Source: Paeniglutamicibacter quisquiliarum (GTDB lineage: Bacteria > Actinomycetota > Actinomycetes > Actinomycetales > Micrococcaceae). Taken from it: 64,000 nt of DNA. Position 1 is the stretch's first letter, and each line of letters begins with the position of its first letter. Location: assembly GCF_019084045.1 (NCBI RefSeq), contig NZ_JAHRED010000015.1, positions 1 to 64,000 on the forward strand. Reading direction: 5' to 3'. The translations under genes and the position numbers were made by a program. Under the pieces are notes generated by a model. That model was given only the letters and a program-made list of their open reading frames with translations, had not been told where the DNA came from and searched no databases. Shown piece by piece: positions 6,634 to 15,076 of the stretch.

Positions 6634-8760
6634 TCACCGCGCGGCTTCCATGAGCCCGTCGGCGCGCAGCCGATCCACGAGCCTGTCGCCGAAGACCGGG
6701 GCGAGCGTGCGGATATAGGTGTCCGAGACGTGGTGCTTGTCCCGGTACACCAGGACGTTCCCGATGACTGCGGGGCAGAAGCCGTCGGCGCAGAACTGGT
6801 CGGAGAAATCCAGCACCTCCGTGCGCGGCTCGCGCTTGGCAGCGGCCAGCGTGTAGTCGTTGGCCTCGAAGGCCCGTGACTCCGGGGCCCCGCAGGTTTC
6901 GAGTTCCTCGGGATTTTTTGCCACGCAGTCCCGCGCGTAGGCCTTGGTCCCGGGGCGCGGGGTGTCGATGATCGGATAGACCTGGATGCCGGCGTCCTCC
7001 AGCTGGCCCCAATAGTCCGCGAATCCCGCGGCGGCGCCCTTCTCGAAGGCGGCTCCGGCCCAATGGCTGGTCACCACCGCATCCACGTCCCCACGGGCCA
7101 GGATCCGCTTGAGCGTGTCCTTGTTGGCCTGGTGGCAGGAAATGCTGCCGTCGGCCTCGGCGATGCGCTTGGTGGCGCTGAAGGGGCAGGAGTTCTTCAG
7201 GTAGGTCAGCAGCGTCCAGTCGTTTTTCTTGGCGGTGGCCTCCATCGCCTCGTACCAGTGCGTGGCGTGCGAGTCCCCCACCAAGGCAATCGTCAGTTTC
7301 CCGTCCTTCACGCCCTTGGCGCATTCGACGGTGACTGGCGATTTGGGTTTCTGCACGCAATCGCCAAGGTCAGGCAGGTCGGCCCCGGCCTCGGCGGGCA
7401 GCGGGACGATCTGTCGCACGCCCTCCAGGTAGGCCGGTGCCCCGGCGGGGACCGAGGCGGCGCCGAAACCGGGCGGCGGGGAGGCCAGCAGGGTCGCGGC
7501 GGCGCGCTCCTGGGCCGCGATGCCGCGCTCGGCCAGGGTTCCGGGGGCCACCGCCAGCGCGGCGACGAGCACCAGGGCGGCGGCCCCCGCGCCCAGGGCC
7601 CGCCAATTCGAGGCGGCCAGCGGGGCCAGGGTCCGCACCGGGGTCTCGATCCAGCGGTAGCTGGCCCAGGCCAGGAGCAGCGAGAGCACCAGCAGCCCGA
7701 TGCTCTGGGCGGGACCCGGCTCGCGGCCGGCGAGGACCAGGAAGAACGTGAGTGCGGGCCAGTGCCACAGGTACAGCGAATAGGACACGTTGCCCACCCA
7801 TTGCACAGCGGGCAGTTCCAGGAGTTTTTGCGGGGCCAGGGCGCCGCGGGTCTCCCCGGCCAGGATCACCGCCAGGGTTCCTGCCACCGGCAGCGCCGCC
7901 GACAGGCCGGGGAAGGGGGTCTTTGGATCAAAGCCGAAGGCGGCGGCAGCGATTGCGGCGAAGCCGCCCCATGCCAGCGCGGTCCGCACGCCGGGCACCG
8001 CGAGCCAGCGGCCGCGGGGCTCGCTGCCGGGTTCCGGCTCGGCGAGCAGCAGCGCCAGCAGGCCGCCGGCGGCCATTTCCCAGACGCGGGCGGGGGTGAT
8101 GAAGTAGGCGGCGGGGTTCCCGGCGGCAACCAGCACCATCGAGTAGGCCAGGGAAGCGAGGACAACCGTGCCGAAGACCAGCAGGAGCGTGGTGCGTGGA
8201 AGCCCGCCGCCCGATTCGCGCCGGCCCACGCGCCCGCGGGTCCCGGCCCGCCTGCGGGCCAGCCACACGGCCAGCAGCACCAGCAGCGGCCAGAAGAGGT
8301 AGAACTGCTCCTCGACGCCGAGGGACCAGAAATGCTGCAGCGCGGTGGGCTCTTCCTCGGCGGCAAGGTAGTCGACCGCGTTGGCCGCCAGAACCCAGTT
8401 TTCCACCGAGAACGCGGAGGCCAGGGCCGCGGTCCCCACGGTTTTCCACTGCGTGGCGGGCAGGAAGGCCAGCGTCGCGGCCAGCACCGCGAGGATCACG
8501 GCAAACGCGGCGGGCAGGATCCGGCGCACCCGCGCGGCCCAGAAGCCGGGAAGGTCGATGCGCCCGGTCCTGCGCACCTCGCGCAGCAGGTGCCCGGTGA
8601 TCAGGAACCCGGAGATCGCGAAGAACACGTCGACCCCGACGAAGCCGCCCGGGACCATGCGGGGCTCCAGGTGGTAGGCAACCACCAGCAGCACCGCGAC
8701 GGCACGCAGCGACTGGACCTCGGGCAGGAAACGGCGTGGTGGCTTCGGGTCGGCAATCAT
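6634..8760 (-). CDS. Membrane acyltransferase with SGNH hydrolase domain (OafA type)
   Basis: About 708 residues. The N-terminal part (roughly 10-390) is an acyltransferase-3 domain with about ten membrane helices: LPEVQSLRAVAVLLVVAYH with its conserved Arg and His, FVGVDVFFAISGFLITGHLL, HFWSLGVEEQFYLFWPLL and YSLYLWHWP. A periplasmic-side SGNH domain follows, with the GDSHATHWYEAM nucleophile block and KHHVSDTY carrying the Asp-His pair near the C-terminus. Such proteins move acyl groups, usually acetyl, onto cell-wall or exported glycans. ATG at 8760 is chosen; a TTG at 8772 is possible and neither has a strong ribosome site. The surface-sugar genes at the right edge could supply a substrate, but they are 50 kb away. 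Confidence 0.93.
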   Translation of the reverse strand: MIADPKPPRRFLPEVQSLRAVAVLLVVAYHLEPRMVPGGFVGVDVFFAISGFLITGHLLREVRRTGRIDLPGFWAARVRRILPAAFAVILAVLAATLAFLPATQWKTVGTAALASAFSVENWVLAANAVDYLAAEEEPTALQHFWSLGVEEQFYLFWPLLVLLAVWLARRRAGTRGRVGRRESGGGLPRTTLLLVFGTVVLASLAYSMVLVAAGNPAAYFITPARVWEMAAGGLLALLLAEPEPGSEPRGRWLAVPGVRTALAWGGFAAIAAAAFGFDPKTPFPGLSAALPVAGTLAVILAGETRGALAPQKLLELPAVQWVGNVSYSLYLWHWPALTFFLVLAGREPGPAQSIGLLVLSLLLAWASYRWIETPVRTLAPLAASNWRALGAGAAALVLVAALAVAPGTLAERGIAAQERAAATLLASPPPGFGAASVPAGAPAYLEGVRQIVPLPAEAGADLPDLGDCVQKPKSPVTVECAKGVKDGKLTIALVGDSHATHWYEAMEATAKKNDWTLLTYLKNSCPFSATKRIAEADGSISCHQANKDTLKRILARGDVDAVVTSHWAGAAFEKGAAAGFADYWGQLEDAGIQVYPIIDTPRPGTKAYARDCVAKNPEELETCGAPESRAFEANDYTLAAAKREPRTEVLDFSDQFCADGFCPAVIGNVLVYRDKHHVSDTYIRTLAPVFGDRLVDRLRADGLMEAAR

Positions 8761-8834
8761 GTCCGCGAGCAAAGCACGTACCGGTTAACGGCGGGTAACC
8801 GCCCGGTGTTAACCGCGCGATTCCCGGGGAATTC

Positions 8835-10112
8835 TCAGGCGGCGAAGAACGCCTCGGAGATCCTGGCCAGGCGCAGCGGATCCGCAACGCCGCACATTTC
8901 ACGTGCCGAGTGCATCGACAGCAGCGGGATGCCCACATCCACGGTGCGGATGCCCAGCCGGGTGGCGGTCAGCGGGCCGATGGTCGACCCGCAGGGCATC
9001 TGGTTGTTGGACACGAACTCCTGGTACGGGACATCGGCGGTGGCGCAGAGCCGGGCAAAGAGCGCCGCGCCCACCGCGTCGGTGGCATAGCGCTGGTTCG
9101 CGTTGATCTTCAGCAGCGGCCCGGCACCCAGCAGCGGGCGGTTGGCCGGGTCGTGGCGCCCGGGATAGTTCGGGTGCACCGAGTGCCCTGCGTCGGCCGA
9201 CAGGCAGACCGAGTCGGCGTAGGCGCGGTTGCGGTCCTGCAGCGTGGCGCCCAGCCCGTGCCCGATGCGCTCGAGGACGTCCTGGAGGAACGGGCCGGAG
9301 GCACCGGAGCGGGAGGCCGAGCCGATTTCCTCGTGGTCGAAGGCCGCCAGCACCGCAATGTGCTCGCCGCCTCCCAGGGCCGCGTGGTGCACCAGGGCGG
9401 TGAGCGAGGCGTGCACCGAGGAGAGGTTGTCCAGGCGTCCGGAGGCGAAGAACTCGCCCGAGCCGCCGAACACCTCACCGCGCTGCGCATCGGCAACGAC
9501 CACGTCGTAGCCGCCGATCTCCGCGGCGTCCACGCCGGCCGCCTCGGCCAGCACCGCCAGCACGTCCCCCTGGCCCGGGTCCCCGATCCCCCACACCGGG
9601 TTCATGTGTTGCTGCTTGTCCAGCGCGAGCCCGTCGTTCACGGCGCGGTCCAGGTGGATGGCCAGCTGCGGGAAGCGCAGCATCGGTGCGGTGCGCGCCA
9701 GCACCTCGGTGCCGTCGAGCAGCACCAGGCGCCCGGCGAGCAGCAGCTCGCGGTCAAGCCAGGAGTTCAGCAGCGGGCCACCGTAGACCTCCACGCCGGC
9801 CTGCAGCCAGCCGTGCGCGCCGGTGGTGGGCTTGGGCTTGAGCTTGAAGGAGGGCGAGTCGGTGTGCGAGCCCACGATGTGGAAACCCGTCGTGGCGGTC
9901 GCGTCCTCGGGCTGCACCCAGGCAATGATCGCGCCGTCGCGGATCACGTAGTGCCCGCCCGCCGCCGGCTCCCAGGCCTCGGTCTCGAGCAGCTCGGTGA
10001 AGCCCGCGGCGGCCAGGCGGCGGGCCGCCTCCGCGGCGGCGTGGAAGGAGGAGGGGGACGCCGCGACGAAGGCGGAAAGGTCGTTAATGTGCTCGAGTGC
10101 TGCGCTGGACAT
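8835..10112 (-). CDS. M18 family aspartyl-type aminopeptidase
   Basis: A 425-residue cytosolic dizinc aminopeptidase of family M18. Metal ligands can be seen in order: His in GSHTDSPSFKLKPKP (about 83), Asp in SGRLDNLSSVHASL, Glu-Glu in FDHEEIGSASRSGA, Asp in SADAGHSVHPNY and His near the end in LLSMHSAREMCG. M18 enzymes release N-terminal acidic or neutral residues from peptides. The length is normal. The ATG at 10112 gives the usual N-terminus with DLSAFVAASPSSFHAA. The gene sits alone on the minus strand, just after the ABC/two-component operon and before the acyltransferase. Confidence 0.95.
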   Translation of the reverse strand: MSSAALEHINDLSAFVAASPSSFHAAAEAARRLAAAGFTELLETEAWEPAAGGHYVIRDGAIIAWVQPEDATATTGFHIVGSHTDSPSFKLKPKPTTGAHGWLQAGVEVYGGPLLNSWLDRELLLAGRLVLLDGTEVLARTAPMLRFPQLAIHLDRAVNDGLALDKQQHMNPVWGIGDPGQGDVLAVLAEAAGVDAAEIGGYDVVVADAQRGEVFGGSGEFFASGRLDNLSSVHASLTALVHHAALGGGEHIAVLAAFDHEEIGSASRSGASGPFLQDVLERIGHGLGATLQDRNRAYADSVCLSADAGHSVHPNYPGRHDPANRPLLGAGPLLKINANQRYATDAVGAALFARLCATADVPYQEFVSNNQMPCGSTIGPLTATRLGIRTVDVGIPLLSMHSAREMCGVADPLRLARISEAFFAA

Positions 10113-10163
10113 GCGTGTTTCCTTGGCTCGTGGACGGACGGGCGTGGATGCGGGCGGGGGCGC

Positions 10164-10328
10164 CTAGGCGTGGGTGCGGACCAGGGCCACCACGAGCGCC
10201 CCGACCCCCAGCACGATGCTAGCCCACCCGGGGACGGGCAGGGCGAAGAGCGTGAGCAGGAAGGCGCCGAGGACCCCCAGCACCACCGCCAGCAGCAGCC
10301 AGGGGCTGCGCAGGAATTCGGAATTCAT
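10164..10328 (-). CDS. 54-residue membrane protein, last gene of the ABC/two-component operon
   Basis: A short gene with ATG at 10328 and TAG at 10164, encoding MNSEFLRSPWLLLAVVLGVL at its start and a second hydrophobic stretch (WASIVLGVGALVVALV) before the ending RTHA. Two membrane helices fill almost the whole protein. The ribosome site GGGAGG lies seven bases before the ATG and only a few bases after the response-regulator stop at 10341, so translation is likely coupled. Function unknown. Its place after an ABC transporter, kinase and regulator suggests a small partner of the transporter or kinase (inference). Confidence 0.75.
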   Translation of the reverse strand: MNSEFLRSPWLLLAVVLGVLGAFLLTLFALPVPGWASIVLGVGALVVALVRTHA

Positions 10329-10340
10329 GGGCATGCCTCC

Positions 10341-11069
10341 CTAGTAGTCCAGCCCCTGGCTGGGAATGACCAGCCCGGTTTCGTACGCGTAGACCACTGC
10401 CTGCACGCGGTCGCGCAGGTGCAGCTTGGTCAGGATCCGGCGCACGTGGGTCTTCACCGTGGCCTCGGAGAGGAAGAAACGGTGCGCGATCTCGGCATTG
10501 GACAGGCCCTCGGCCATGGCGCCGAGCACCTCCAGCTCGCGCGGGGTCAGGTCCCCCAGCAGCGGGTCGCGTTCCGGGACCGGGGCCGTGGAGCGGTTCG
10601 GGGCGCCGTCGCGAACATAGGTTTCCAGCAGCCGGGCCGTGACCCGGGGGGCGACCACGGCGTCGCCGGAGGCCACCAGGCGCACCGCGTTCACCAGCTC
10701 CTCGGGCGCGACGTCCTTGAGCAGGAAGGCGCTGGCCCCGGCCTGCAGCCCGGAGAACGCGTATTCGTCCAGGTCGAAGGTGGTCAGGATGATGATCCTG
10801 GCCTCGGGCAGCTCCCGGACGATGCGGGCGGTGGCCTCGATGCCGTCCATGGTGGGCATCCGCACGTCCATGAGCACCACGTCGGGCTTCAGCTTGAGGG
10901 CCTGCCGCACGCCCTCGGCCCCGTCGGAGGCTTCCCCGAGGATTTCCAGGTCGTCCTCGCCCTCAAGGATGAGCCGGAATCCCATGCGCAGCAGCGGCTG
11001 GTCGTCGACCAGCAGCACCCCGATGCGGGCGGCGGAGGTGGAGGTGGTTTCGGTCATGCTGGTGTTCAC
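10341..11069 (-). CDS. NarL/FixJ-type response regulator
   Basis: A 242-residue two-component regulator. The receiver domain (about 15-130) has VLLVDDQPLLRMGF, the phosphorylated Asp in VVLMDVRMPTMDGI, and the switch residues ILTTF and FLLKD. The C-terminal LuxR-type helix-turn-helix reads LTPRELEVLGAMAEGLSNAE and LSEATVKTHVRRIL. The GTG at 11069 overlaps the kinase stop codon (GTGA), implying coupling; an ATG at 11057 is an alternative. It probably controls the ABC transporter genes upstream in its own operon. Confidence 0.95.
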   Translation of the reverse strand: MNTSMTETTSTSAARIGVLLVDDQPLLRMGFRLILEGEDDLEILGEASDGAEGVRQALKLKPDVVLMDVRMPTMDGIEATARIVRELPEARIIILTTFDLDEYAFSGLQAGASAFLLKDVAPEELVNAVRLVASGDAVVAPRVTARLLETYVRDGAPNRSTAPVPERDPLLGDLTPRELEVLGAMAEGLSNAEIAHRFFLSEATVKTHVRRILTKLHLRDRVQAVVYAYETGLVIPSQGLDY

Positions 11070-12400
11070 GATCCTTGGTGTTGGTTCTTGGGTGCCGGAT
11101 GCGTGCCCGCCGGCGGCGCAGTGTCCTGCGGGCAGCGGGTCGTTTGCGGCAACTTGAGTTTAGCCACGACGGTCCAGCCGCCGCGGGAGGCGGGTCCGGC
11201 GCGCAGCGTGCCGTCGAAGAGCGCGGCCCGCTCCTTCATTCCGCGGATGCCCTGGGCCGAGCCGATGAGCTCGCGACGGGCTCCCTGGTCCGTGCCGTCG
11301 TCGTGGATCCGCACGGTGACGTCGTCGCGCACCCGGTGCACCGCCACCTCCACGGAACCGACGTTGCGCCCGTAGCGCAGCACATTGGTCAGGGATTCCT
11401 GGATGATGCGGTGGACGGTGAGCTGGAAGGTGGCGTCCTCCGGCAGCGCGGGACCGGACTGGGTGTAGCGCAGCGGCAGGCCGGCAACCCGGAATCCCGC
11501 CAGCATCTCCTCGAGGGACCCGCCGGCCGGCTGCGGTTCCAGCGACGCCCCGTCGCCGGTGCGCAGCACGCCGATGACCCGCCGCATGTCCCCCAGGGCG
11601 CGGCGCCCGGTGGTGGACAGCTCGCCGAGGACCTCCCCGGCCCGCGCGGGGTCGCGCTTGAGCACCACCGCCGCGCCGTCTGACAGCGCGATCATCACCG
11701 AAAGCGAATGCGCCACCACGTCGTGCATTTCCCGGGCAATGCGGTTGCGTTCGCGCAGCTGCGCCAGCGTCTGGACCCGCTTGGCCCAATTGTCCAGCTC
11801 GGCCTCGTGCAGCCGGTTGTTGCGCACCGCCGCGCCGATGGCCACCGCGGCCGCATTGGTTCCCAGCAGGAAGGTCAGCGACAACGTGATGGTGAGGGTC
11901 AGGCCGCCGATTTCCGCCAGGGCGGCCTGGTCCTCGGGCGAGTCGGTGAACATCGACGGCAGCCCCATGGTCACGAAGACCAGTCCCTGGAGCGCCGTGA
12001 TCAGGGCAGTCAGGGCGAACATGCGCCGCGCGGCATACTTGGTTGACGCCGCATACAGGGCGATCCACAGCCCGATGTTTCCGCCGAAGTACTCGGAATC
12101 CAACAGGATCGCGCCGGAGTCGAAGAGCACCACCACGATCAGCACGAACATGGGGCGGCTGCGCCGGAAAAACAGCGAGGCGCCGGTGGCCGTGAGCAGG
12201 CCCAGGGTGGCCCAGTGCCCCGAAATCGCCGCCTCGACGATGCTCGGGGCGGACATCAGGAAGTAGAGCGCCACCACGGAGGTGTCGACGAGCGCCGGGC
12301 GGCGGCGCATGAACGCGCGCAGCGGTCCGATGCGTTGTGCCGAGATCTCGGCAAAGCTCGCCTCCGGGTTCCCGGGGGCGGGCGCCGTGTTTTCACTCAT
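11066..12400 (-). CDS. DesK-type sensor histidine kinase
   Basis: A 444-residue kinase. A run of about five or six membrane helices fills residues 35-190 (e.g. DTSVVALYFLMSAPSIVEAA). Then comes the HisKA_3 box with the phosphorylated His in RIAREMHDVVAHSLSVMIAL, and an ATPase domain with ESLTNVLRYGRNV and GIRGMKERAALF. An apparent longer frame continues upstream to 13357 but that part runs out of frame through the permease gene, so the ATG at 12400 is taken. The C-terminal tail TAPPAGTHPAPKNQHQ is proline-rich and probably disordered. Partner of the response regulator that overlaps its stop. Confidence 0.94.
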   Translation of the reverse strand: MSENTAPAPGNPEASFAEISAQRIGPLRAFMRRRPALVDTSVVALYFLMSAPSIVEAAISGHWATLGLLTATGASLFFRRSRPMFVLIVVVLFDSGAILLDSEYFGGNIGLWIALYAASTKYAARRMFALTALITALQGLVFVTMGLPSMFTDSPEDQAALAEIGGLTLTITLSLTFLLGTNAAAVAIGAAVRNNRLHEAELDNWAKRVQTLAQLRERNRIAREMHDVVAHSLSVMIALSDGAAVVLKRDPARAGEVLGELSTTGRRALGDMRRVIGVLRTGDGASLEPQPAGGSLEEMLAGFRVAGLPLRYTQSGPALPEDATFQLTVHRIIQESLTNVLRYGRNVGSVEVAVHRVRDDVTVRIHDDGTDQGARRELIGSAQGIRGMKERAALFDGTLRAGPASRGGWTVVAKLKLPQTTRCPQDTAPPAGTHPAPKNQHQGS

Positions 12401-12429
12401 GTCCCTGAGCCTACCGAGCCGGGCGTGTT

Positions 12430-13293
12430 CTAGATATCGCGGCGCTGCAGCAACACTGCGGCGGCGGCCAGCGGGAGGACGATCCAGGCCCCGACCACGA
12501 GGCCCAAGGCCCAGGGCTCCAGGGCCCCCGCGGCGCCGGGCACCTGCATCAGCGCGGTTCCGGCCTTGTCCGGCAGGAAGCGGGCGGCGTCGGCCAACCA
12601 GGAAACCGCCATCGACAATCCGTCCACGGCCAGCGGAAGCATGAAGAACAGCGCCGCGAGCACCACGATGCCGCCGGCCGAGTTCCTCAGCAGCGTTCCC
12701 AGCGCCAGGCCGATCAGCGCCACCATGACCACGTAAAGCACCCCGAACCAGAGGTTGCGCTGGGACATCTCGGAGGCAAAGTCCAGCGGCAGGTCGTAGT
12801 TCTCGGCAATCGGCCTGGCCACGAAGAACGCCGCGAGGAGCGAGGCGAGGGCAACGAGCGCCGAAACGACGGCGACCATCAGCGCCTTGGCCCAGAACAC
12901 CGGCTGCCGGGTGGGCGTCGCCACGAAGGTGGAGCGGGCCGAGCCGGTCGCGAACTCGGAGCTCATCACCATCACGGCCATGGCGCCGATGACCAGCTGG
13001 GCAAAGATCAGCCCGCTGGACGGAAGCGAGGCAGTGAGCTCGTTGAGGTCGCCCATCTGGGCAGCCATTTCCGGGTCGGACCCCATGGCCTTGAGGGAGG
13101 CGCCGACGCCCCACACGCTGAGGGCGGCGATTCCCACCATCACCACGAGGGTGGACAGGATCAGGATCAGCGTGGAAGGCAGCGAGAAGAACTTGATGAA
13201 TTCGCTGCGCAGCACGCCGGCGAAGGTGAGCCTTCCGCCTCCCGCGGCACCGGGCGCGGCCGAACGCGGTCGTTTCATGGTTGCGGTGCTCAT
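12430..13293 (-). CDS. ABC transporter permease (ABC-2 type)
   Basis: A 287-residue membrane protein with six predicted helices: about 40-65, 100-120, 145-165, 180-200, 205-225 and 255-280. Its N-terminal LRSEFIKFFSLPSTLILI is typical of permeases paired with BcrA-type ATPases. It has a conserved middle stretch MVMSSEFATGSARSTF. The start overlaps the stop of the ATPase gene by four bases (ATGA). Together they would form an exporter or a resistance/lipid-translocating machine; the substrate cannot be told from sequence. Confidence 0.92.
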   Translation of the reverse strand: MSTATMKRPRSAAPGAAGGGRLTFAGVLRSEFIKFFSLPSTLILILSTLVVMVGIAALSVWGVGASLKAMGSDPEMAAQMGDLNELTASLPSSGLIFAQLVIGAMAVMVMSSEFATGSARSTFVATPTRQPVFWAKALMVAVVSALVALASLLAAFFVARPIAENYDLPLDFASEMSQRNLWFGVLYVVMVALIGLALGTLLRNSAGGIVVLAALFFMLPLAVDGLSMAVSWLADAARFLPDKAGTALMQVPGAAGALEPWALGLVVGAWIVLPLAAAAVLLQRRDI

Positions 13294-14240
13294 GCCTGGC
13301 CCTGCTTTCCGGTGGAGGTGGCGGCAAGCTCGTTGCCGAGGTGGGAGTGGTATTCAACCTCGTCCTGGGTCAGCGCCATGTAGGCCTCTTCGAGGGACTG
13401 CCGGACGGGAGTGAGCTCGTGGACGAGGATCTGCAGTTCCAGCGCACGGGTTGCAATTGCCCGGCCGTCGAGGCCGGTGACCTGGATGGTTTGGGCGTCG
13501 ACCCGGGTCAACTGAACGTCGTGGGCGGCCAACCCGTTCATGAGTTGCTCGGCGGAGTCGGTCTTGACCTTGCAGGTGGGCACATTTGCCCCGCCAATGA
13601 TGTGCTCGATCGGCGCATCGGCGATGATGCGACCGCGGCCGATGACGATGAGGTGGTCGGCGGTCAATGCCATTTCGCTCATCAGGTGGGAGGAGATGAA
13701 CACGGTCTTGCCCTGCGCCGCCTGGTGGCGGGCGAGGTTGCGGACCCACAGCACGCCCTCCGGATCCAGGCCGTTGACCGGTTCGTCGAGGATCAGGGTC
13801 TGCGGATCGCCCAGTAATGCCACAGCGATGCCCAGGCGCTGGCCCATGCCCAGCGAGAAGCCGCCGACCTTCTTGGACGCGACGGCGCCGAGGCCGGTGA
13901 GTTCGATGACCTCGTCGACGCGGGTGGCGGGGATCGAGTGCGTTGCCGCCAGGGCCCGCAGGTGGGTGCGTGCGCTGCGGGAGCGGTGGACGGATTTGGC
14001 TTCGAGCAGGGCGCCGACCTCGCGCAGCGGCGCACGGTGTTCCGCATACCCGCGGCCGTTCACCTTGACGCTGCCGAAGGAGGGCCGGTCGAGTCCGACG
14101 ACCATGCGCATGGTGGTGGATTTTCCCGCGCCGTTCGGGCCGAGGAATCCCGTGACCTTGCCCGGCTGGACGGTGAAGGAAATGCCGTCGACCGCACGCT
14201 TGGTGCCGTAGTTCTTGGTCAATGCCTCTGCTGTGATCAT
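13290..14240 (-). CDS. ABC transporter ATP-binding protein (BcrA type)
   Basis: A 316-residue ATPase. It has Walker A GPNGAGKST, signature FSLGMGQRLGIA (a common variant of LSGGQ in BcrA-type proteins), Walker B LILDEPVNGLDPEGV and the switch His in FISSHLMSEM. The C-terminal third (from about 225) is the dimer-type extension seen in bacitracin- and lantibiotic-related exporters. The frame extends to a TTG at 14261, but the ATG at 14240 (MITAEALTKNYG) gives the normal N-terminus. First gene of the operon ATPase-permease-kinase-regulator-small membrane protein. Confidence 0.95.
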   Translation of the reverse strand: MITAEALTKNYGTKRAVDGISFTVQPGKVTGFLGPNGAGKSTTMRMVVGLDRPSFGSVKVNGRGYAEHRAPLREVGALLEAKSVHRSRSARTHLRALAATHSIPATRVDEVIELTGLGAVASKKVGGFSLGMGQRLGIAVALLGDPQTLILDEPVNGLDPEGVLWVRNLARHQAAQGKTVFISSHLMSEMALTADHLIVIGRGRIIADAPIEHIIGGANVPTCKVKTDSAEQLMNGLAAHDVQLTRVDAQTIQVTGLDGRAIATRALELQILVHELTPVRQSLEEAYMALTQDEVEYHSHLGNELAATSTGKQGQA

Positions 14241-14388
14241 GCCTTCAACGTTACGGAGCAACGCCGGTGCGGTCGCCGCCCAAGCGGATGATCTTCGCGG
14301 ATTTCCCAGTCACTCTTCCGGCGTACGGCAATCCCCCCCGGGAACCGGCAGCCCCCCGGCGCTGGCGCCGCCCGACGCGGGTCCGGGG

Positions 14389-14988
14389 TCAGCCGGCCTG
14401 GGCCCGTTCCAGCTTGCGGGCGTAGGCCCGGGCCGCCCGCACGCGGTCGCCGCAGCGGGTGGAGCACCAGCATCGACGGGCGTGCGTCCGCAGCAGGAAC
14501 CGGTCGCAGGACGTGGCCTCGCATTGCGCGATCAGCTCGGCCTGGCCGCCGGTCAGCAAGGCGGCGGCGTCCTCCGCGATCTGGGCCATGGCGTGTTCGA
14601 CCAGCCGGGTCACCGGGTGCTGTGGGACCCGGCGAAGTCCGCTGCCGGCGTCATACTGCAGCAGCGGTGCGCTGGGCACCTTCACCAACGCCCGGTTCAC
14701 GCTCTCCACGGCCTCCGGCGCGGGAGCGCCGCCCGCCACCCGGGCAGTGAAGAGGGTGCGCAAATTTCCGCGCAGGGTCGAGAGCTGGTCCTGGCAATAG
14801 GCGAGCAGTGCGGTTTCGGCCGGAACCAGGTGTTGCGCCACGAGCCACGCGGTGGCTTCGGCCGGGCTCCCCAGGTCGTCCGCCACGTGTCCGCCGGGAA
14901 GGCTAACGGCGCTGTTGACCAGGGCGAGGCTCGGGTGGTCGTCGGCGCCGGGAGCAGTGGGAAGTGGGATCCTTGACATAGATCTCAT
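14389..14988 (-). CDS. CGNR zinc-finger / ABATE domain regulator
   Basis: About 199 residues. The N-terminal ABATE domain has ALVNSAVSLPGG and LGSPAEATAWLVAQ, followed by an alpha-helical middle. The C-terminal zinc finger has CEATSCDRFLL and RRCWCSTRCGDRVRAA; the usual CGNR tetrapeptide is CGDR here. These proteins are thought to be DNA-binding transcription factors. Much of the upstream open frame overlaps the LLM gene on the other strand and is not real; ATG at 14988 or 14979 starts the family-like part. It diverges from the LLM oxidoreductase gene, which it may regulate (inference). Confidence 0.88.
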   Translation of the reverse strand: MRSMSRIPLPTAPGADDHPSLALVNSAVSLPGGHVADDLGSPAEATAWLVAQHLVPAETALLAYCQDQLSTLRGNLRTLFTARVAGGAPAPEAVESVNRALVKVPSAPLLQYDAGSGLRRVPQHPVTRLVEHAMAQIAEDAAALLTGGQAELIAQCEATSCDRFLLRTHARRCWCSTRCGDRVRAARAYARKLERAQAG

Positions 14989-15076
14989 GGTATCAGTTGT
15001 ATTTTTCCGTGATAAGACGCTAGCCTGATAGTCACGCTTAAATTGAATATTTTCCATGAGAAATGAGAGAGAACCC

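Noticed and set aside
7063-9090. 675-residue open frame on the plus strand
   Set aside because: Entirely antisense to the acyltransferase-SGNH gene, glycine/glutamine-rich with no domain; a high-GC shadow of the real gene.
8910-11375. 821-residue open frame on the plus strand
   Set aside because: Antisense to the M18 aminopeptidase, the small membrane gene and the response regulator; no ribosome site and no family resemblance.
12401-13357. N-terminal extension of the first histidine kinase, giving a 763-residue protein
   Set aside because: This part reads the permease gene in the wrong frame (Arg/Gly-rich); only the part from 12400 resembles a kinase.
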